A DNA stretch of 8,387 bases, from NCBI GenBank assembly GCA_003023245.1, contig PXTR01000038.1, forward strand, positions 8,892-17,278, read 5' to 3'. The notes under the pieces are model-generated. The model was not told the DNA's origin, did not search any database, and saw only the letters and a list, made by a program, of their open reading frames with translations. Below are positions 5,233 through 8,387 of the stretch, piece by piece. Source of the DNA: Bacteroidetes bacterium QS_8_68_15. GTDB taxonomy: Bacteria > Bacteroidota > Rhodothermia > Rhodothermales > Salinibacteraceae. The stretch's first letter is position 1. Each line of letters starts with the position of its first letter. The position numbers and the translations under genes are program-made.

Positions 5233-6319
5233 TTAACCAAGAAAGCCCGACGCAGATCCGTTTTCGCCGCGCGGATCCCCCCGCCCCCGACGCTGCGCCC
5301 CTTCGGAGCGTGGGAGTACGGGGGTGTGGGAGTCCTTTTCCGTAGTGCGCGAGCGGATGAGCGGCTCGGCCACGAGCAGCAGCAGCGCCAGCGCCAGCGG
5401 CCACTGGAACTGCTCGTTGTACTCCTCGAACTTTTCGCTGCCGAGTGAGGACTGCTCCATCTGGCGGAGGGCCGCCGGGAGATTGCCGAGCGTGCTCTGG
5501 GTGCGCCCGACGCGGAAGTAGCCGTCGGTCGCCAGCTCGCGGAGCACCTGTTCTTCGAGGCGGGTGCGCACGCGCTCGCCCCCGCCGGTGCGCTTGTAGA
5601 GGGATGGGGCCGCCGCCGGGCGTGCCGATTCCGGCGGAGAAGACGGCCACGCCCATCTCGCGGGCGCGCTTCTTGATGGACGCGACGCCGCCGGCGTGGT
5701 CTTCGCCGTCGGAGAGGAAGAGGACCGCCTGCGCGCGTGGGCCCAGCTCTTCGGCGCCGCGCGCGTTGGCTCCGAAGGCGGACTCGGCGGCCTGCCAGGC
5801 GCTCCGAAGTTGCGTGCCGGGCGTGCCGATCAGGTCCGGCTCGGCCACGTCCAGAAAGAGCCGCACCGAGGAGTAGTCGCTCGTGAGCGGGCACTGGAGG
5901 AAGGCGTCGCCGGCGAAGAGAATCAGCCCGACGCGGTCGCCGTCGAGCCGGGGGAGGAGGTCTTTGATTTCGCGCTTGGCGCGGCGCAGGCGGCTGGGGG
6001 CCACGTCCTCAGCCTGCATCGACTTCGACACGTCGAGCGCGATGAGCAGGTCCACGCCTCGGCGTTCGAGCTGGCGCAGCTTCGTTCCGTAGCGCGGCCC
6101 GGCCAGCGCCGCGCCCAAAAGCAGCACCGCCGCCACCACCAGCACGGCCTTCCAGCGCCGCCGCTGCGGGCTGACGGTGGGCGTGAGCCGCCCGATCAGC
6201 GCGCCGTGGCCCAGCGTCTCCTGCGCCTCGCGCCGCCGGCGCATGGCGTGCCAGAACAGCCCCGCCGCCACCGGCGCGGCCAACAGCGCCCAGAGATATG
6301 TGGGGTGCAGCCAGGACAT
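5233..6319 (-). CDS. batB: BatB: VWA-domain membrane protein, interrupted by a frameshift near 5600
   Basis: Inner-membrane von Willebrand A protein pairing with BatA. From ATG 6319 the first frame gives 240 good residues: helices at 8-23 and 58-74, MIDAS motif DVSKS (96-100), GTQL with Thr169, and SDGEDH with Asp204, so the metal site is intact. After GIGTPGGGPIP (near 5600) this frame turns into arginine/proline shadow sequence to a stop at 5225. The true C-terminus continues in another frame: YKRTGGGERVRTRLEEQVLREL, then SEKFEEYNEQFQWPLALALLLLVAEPLIRSR, the conserved BatB ending and last helix, stopping at 5233. The shift is +1 or -2 mod 3. The usual loop between PIPLY and YK(R/K) also looks shortened. 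A tail of about 37 residues follows the normal end. Either a real mutation or an assembly error. Confidence 0.88.
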
Positions 6320-6321
6320 GC

Positions 6322-6356
6322 GTCGGTGTAGGTTTAAGGGTGAAAGTGAGAAAGTT
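6322..6356. repeat. Degenerate heptamer array upstream of batB
   Basis: Units GTCGGTG, TAGGTTT, AAGGGTG, AAAGTGA, GAAAGTT. On the coding strand it is a G-poor CACCCTT/TCACTTT leader ending 2 bases before the batB ATG. Most degenerate of the arrays; its credibility rests on the inverted partner at 6470-6497. Confidence 0.55.
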
Positions 6357-6469
6357 TCTCATTGCGCGTCCGTTTCGTCAGTTCGACGCGCTTCCAGCAC
6401 CCCGAAAATCATCCTCGCCGAGAAGCCCGAGCATGTTCAGCGCAGCGGTAACTGCCCAGTCTGAAAAAC

Positions 6470-6497
6470 GTTCACCCTTCCACTTTCCCCCTTCACC
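6470..6497. repeat. TTCACC heptamer array just past the batA stop
   Basis: Four units GTTCACC, CTTCCAC, TTTCCCC, CTTCACC, ending 4 bases from the batA stop codon (6502-6504). Inverted partner of the array upstream of batB. Confidence 0.75.
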
Positions 6498-6501
6498 CCG
6501 C

Positions 6502-7485
6502 CTACGGGAAACGGCGCAGCGTCGTGGAGGTAAGCGTCACTTCCAGCAAGATCAGTCCCAGCGCGGGCCACAAAAACCAGCCGTAGCGTTCGGAGCGATC
6601 GGTGTAGACGCGCTCGTCGATGTCGGTCTTTTCGAGACGGCCGATTTCGTCGTAGATCGTGCGCAGCGCTTCCTTGCTCTCAGCGCGGAAGTAGCGCCCG
6701 CCGGTTTGCTCGGCAACCTCGGTGAGCATCTCCGCGTCGATGGCCGCGCCGGAGGGCGACCCAAAAAATGGCGAGCGGCTGCTCCCGCGACGGTCTTTCT
6801 TGCGCCCCACGCCGACGGTGTAGACGCGCACGCCGGCGGTTTCGGCCACCTCGGCAGCGGTGACGGGATCCACCTCGCCGCGGTTGTTCTGCCCGTCAGT
6901 CAGCACGATGGCGACTTTGCTTTGCACCTCGCTCTCGTCGAGGCGCGCAGTCGCCATGGCCACGGCCGTGCCGATGGCCGTGCCGTCCTCGATCATGCCG
7001 ATGTGGACCTTGCCGAGCATCCGCAGAAAGAAGCTGTAGTCGAGCGTGAGGGGCGTCTGCGTGTAGGCCTTCGCCGCAAAGACGACCAGCCCGACGCGGT
7101 CGGAGGTGCGGGAGCGCACGAACTCGGCGGCCACCTGCTTGGCGGCGACGAAGCGGTTGGGCTGGAAGTCCTCCGCGCGCATCGAGGTGGAGGTGTCGAG
7201 CACGAGCATGATGTCGATGCCCTCGGTGGAGCGCTCGCGCGTGGCGTTGAGCGCTTGCGGGCGCGCCAGGGCCAGGATGCCCAGCGCCAGCGCGCCCATC
7301 CGCAGCGCCGCGGGCAGCCAGCGGAGGCGCGTGCGCACCGTCTGCGGCGCCTCGCGCACGGCCAGGAGGCTCCCGAAACGCAGCCCGGTCGGCTTGCGCC
7401 GGCTCTTGCGCCACTCCCACCAGCCCAGCAACGGGACGAGCGCGAGCAACCACAGCAACTCCGGCGCGGCGAATTCGAAGGACAT
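6502..7485 (-). CDS. batA: BatA: VWA-domain membrane protein of the Bat operon
   Basis: A 327-aa inner-membrane protein, the normal BatA length. N-terminal helices at 8-22 and 58-76, then a VWA domain with a complete MIDAS: DTSTS (97-101), Thr169 in EDGTAIG and Asp197 in LTDGQNN. RTSDRVGLVVFAAKAYTQTPLTLDY (126-150) and TGGRYFRAESKEALRTIYDEIGRLEKTDI (261-289) are highly typical of the family. A final helix (303-321) closes the protein. The segment after GVG (RKKDRRGSSRSPFFGSPSG, 228-246) differs from the common BatA loop and is basic and Ser/Gly-rich. Start ATG 7485 gives the expected MSFEFAAPELLWLLALVPLL. The leader repeats that of the upstream sirtuin gene and has no Shine-Dalgarno. MoxR and DUF58, often directly upstream, are replaced here by the sirtuin. 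Confidence 0.95.
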   Translation of the reverse strand: MSFEFAAPELLWLLALVPLLGWWEWRKSRRKPTGLRFGSLLAVREAPQTVRTRLRWLPAALRMGALALGILALARPQALNATRERSTEGIDIMLVLDTSTSMRAEDFQPNRFVAAKQVAAEFVRSRTSDRVGLVVFAAKAYTQTPLTLDYSFFLRMLGKVHIGMIEDGTAIGTAVAMATARLDESEVQSKVAIVLTDGQNNRGEVDPVTAAEVAETAGVRVYTVGVGRKKDRRGSSRSPFFGSPSGAAIDAEMLTEVAEQTGGRYFRAESKEALRTIYDEIGRLEKTDIDERVYTDRSERYGWFLWPALGLILLEVTLTSTTLRRFP

Positions 7486-7508
7486 GCTTCGCGGTTTCGG
7501 GTTGGGGG
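7486..7508. repeat. 23-nt direct repeat, copy at the batA start
   Basis: Identical at all 23 positions to 8312-8334. This copy begins at the first base after the batA start codon on the plus strand. On the coding strand it is a C/A-rich leader ending GCGAAGC directly before the ATG. Confidence 0.85.
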
Positions 7509-7535
7509 GGTGGAGTTTCGGGCTGGGGCGTGGTC
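7494..7535. repeat. 21-nt (3 x 7) tandem repeat upstream of batA
   Basis: Two adjacent 21-nt units, each three heptamers: GTTTCGG/GTTGGGG/GGGTGGA (7494-7514) and GTTTCGG/GCTGGGG/CGTGGTC (7515-7535). First heptamer identical, second differs at one base, third decayed. Confidence 0.75.
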
Positions 7536-7557
7536 CGAAAGCGGGCGACGGTTCAGC

Positions 7558-8310
7558 TTAGGTTTGCGCTTCTGCTTCTTCGCGGGCGGATTCGACGAGC
7601 GGGGGCAGCACCTCGCCGGCTTTGCCCTGGAGCACCTCGTCGAGCTCGTCGGCGACGGCGCTGCGTTCGGGGTTGACCTCGGCGGTGTAGGCGCCTCTCC
7701 CAGCGGCGATGCGCGGGAGGCCGGCGGCGGGGAAGACGACCGCGCTGGTGCCCACCGACAGAAAGACGTCGGCGCGGGCGGCGGCCTCTTGCGCGCGCTC
7801 CACTGCACCTTCGGGGAGGCGCTCGCCGAACCACACCACGTCGGGCCGCAGCAGGCCGCCGCAGTCGGGGCACTCGGCAACGGCGCCTTCCCGATTCGGC
7901 GCGAGGTCTTCCTCAGAGGCGTTACGCCCGCAGTCTATGCAGTAGCTGCGCCGGAGATTGCCGTGCAGCTCCACGACCGCCTCGTTGCCGGCCTGGCGGT
8001 GCAGGTCGTCCACGTTCTGCGTGATGAGCAGAAACTCGGGCACGAGCGCCTCAAGGTCGGCCAGCGCGCGGTGAGCGGGGTTGGGCTCCGTCTCGGTGAC
8101 GATCTTGCGGCGGTAGGCGTACCAGCCCTGCACCAGCTCGGGGTTGTCGAGGAAGGCATCTACGTGCGCCAGTTCCTTCGGGCTGAAGCGTTCCCAGAGG
8201 CCCTCCTCGTCGCGGAAGGTGGGCACCCCGCTCTCGGCACTGACGCCCGCCCCGGTGAGGACGGCCACGCGCTCAGCGTCGGCGAGGCGGCGGACCAGTT
8301 CGTTGCTCAT
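7558..8310 (-). CDS. cobB: NAD-dependent protein deacylase (sirtuin, SIRT5/CobB-like class III)
   Basis: Removes acyl groups from lysines using NAD+, giving nicotinamide and O-acyl-ADP-ribose; cytoplasmic. The 250-aa frame from ATG 8310 has every sirtuin signature: NAD loop GAGVSAESGVPTFR (20-33), TQNVDDLH (97-104), catalytic His116 in LHG, four zinc cysteines (Cys124, 127, 147, 150), GTSAVVFPAA (187-196) and EVNPE (211-215). WYAYRR (63-68) supplies the Tyr64/Arg67 pair that in SIRT5 and E. coli CobB binds succinyl or malonyl carboxylates, so desuccinylase/demalonylase activity is likely. It is the same strand as the bat genes, 72 bases upstream of batA, and shares its leader repeat with batA, so co-transcription is plausible. 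A functional link to the Bat complex is not shown. Confidence 0.95.
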   Translation of the reverse strand: MSNELVRRLADAERVAVLTGAGVSAESGVPTFRDEEGLWERFSPKELAHVDAFLDNPELVQGWYAYRRKIVTETEPNPAHRALADLEALVPEFLLITQNVDDLHRQAGNEAVVELHGNLRRSYCIDCGRNASEEDLAPNREGAVAECPDCGGLLRPDVVWFGERLPEGAVERAQEAAARADVFLSVGTSAVVFPAAGLPRIAAGRGAYTAEVNPERSAVADELDEVLQGKAGEVLPPLVESAREEAEAQT

Positions 8311-8311
8311 G

Positions 8312-8334
8312 GCTTCGCGGTTTCGGGTTGGGGG
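8312..8334. repeat. 23-nt direct repeat, copy at the sirtuin start
   Basis: Perfect match to 7486-7508, beginning two bases from the sirtuin start codon. The same leader therefore precedes two unrelated genes. Confidence 0.85.
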
Positions 8335-8387
8335 ATTTCGGGGTGGGGGTTCGGTCGTTGGTTGGTTGGTCGGTCGGTTGTGTCGTT
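8320..8387. repeat. G/T-rich heptamer array upstream of the sirtuin, to the window edge
   Basis: Units in register: GTTTCGG, GTTGGGG, GATTTCG, GGGTGGG, GGTTCGG, TCGTTGG, TTGGTTG, GTCGGTC, GGTTGTG, TCGTT. The left part is the same family as the array at batA; the right part also has a 4-nt TTGG/GTCG rhythm, so the 7-nt period is less certain there. No promoter can be read through it. Confidence 0.55.

Larger units (their letters stand above)
6322..6497. repeat. Intergenic element with inverted heptamer-array ends (batA/batB)
   Basis: A third mirror pair: 6336-6349 is the reverse complement of 6480-6493 at 12 of 14 positions, with weaker pairing outside. The enclosed ~113 bases are not clearly related to those of the other two elements. 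Same layout (one array before the next start, one after the previous stop) with a different heptamer. Confidence 0.5.

Noticed and set aside
5594..5609. Programmed ribosomal frameshift in batB
   Set aside because: A +1 step at ATC-CCT-CTA would be needed, with no stop codon, known slippery heptamer or stimulatory site visible; the apparently shortened loop fits a deletion or sequencing fault better.
6357..6469. Relation of the batA/batB interior to the other two element interiors
   Set aside because: A few short matches (TTTCGG, AAGCGCG) appear in the right order, but the intervals differ and the match is not clearly above chance for this composition.

Overview
The window is strongly GC-rich and carries one block of genes, all read from the minus strand. 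The order in the direction of reading is: an NAD-dependent sirtuin deacylase, batA, batB, batC, a second BatC-type gene, batD, batE, and the first ~111 codons of a class II thymidine kinase that runs off the left edge. The set of two VWA membrane proteins, TPR proteins, BatD and a TPR/SH3 BatE is the Bat ('aerotolerance') operon typical of Bacteroidota and relatives. The high GC, the SD-less starts and the protein character suggest Rhodothermota or another GC-rich Bacteroidota relative (Salinibacter/Rhodothermus-like). That is inference, since no RNA gene is present to place it.

Layout: tdk start (1-334); gap with heptamer arrays (335-458); batE (459-1274); gap with a pair of inverted heptamer arrays (1275-1417); batD (1418-3346); gap with a 14-nt tandem repeat and a hairpin (3347-3535); second batC-type gene (3536-4255); plain gap (4256-4339); batC (4340-5017); gap with inverted arrays (5018-5232); batB (5233-6319, broken by a frameshift near 5600); gap with inverted arrays (6320-6501); batA (6502-7485); gap (7486-7557); cobB-like sirtuin (7558-8310); leader repeats (8311-8387). 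No gene-free stretch exceeds 300 bases. MoxR and DUF58 genes, which often precede batA, are not in the window.

Working model for the genes (known for the family): BatA and BatB sit in the inner membrane with metal-binding VWA domains facing outward. BatC proteins and BatE provide TPR protein-binding surfaces, and BatD is a large periplasmic beta-rich protein anchored by one helix. Together they are thought to form an envelope complex whose biochemical job is still unsettled.

The most unusual signal is not in the genes. Seven of the eight non-coding segments carry short arrays with a 7-nt period (one has 14 nt, one 21 nt), built from several unrelated heptamers. In three gaps the arrays sit as a mirror-image pair, one just upstream of the next start codon and one at or just past the previous stop. 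The batD/batE and batB/batC elements also share termini and some interior sequence, in opposite orientation, so they look like copies of one dispersed element. In RNA the paired arrays could fold into intercistronic stems next to start codons.
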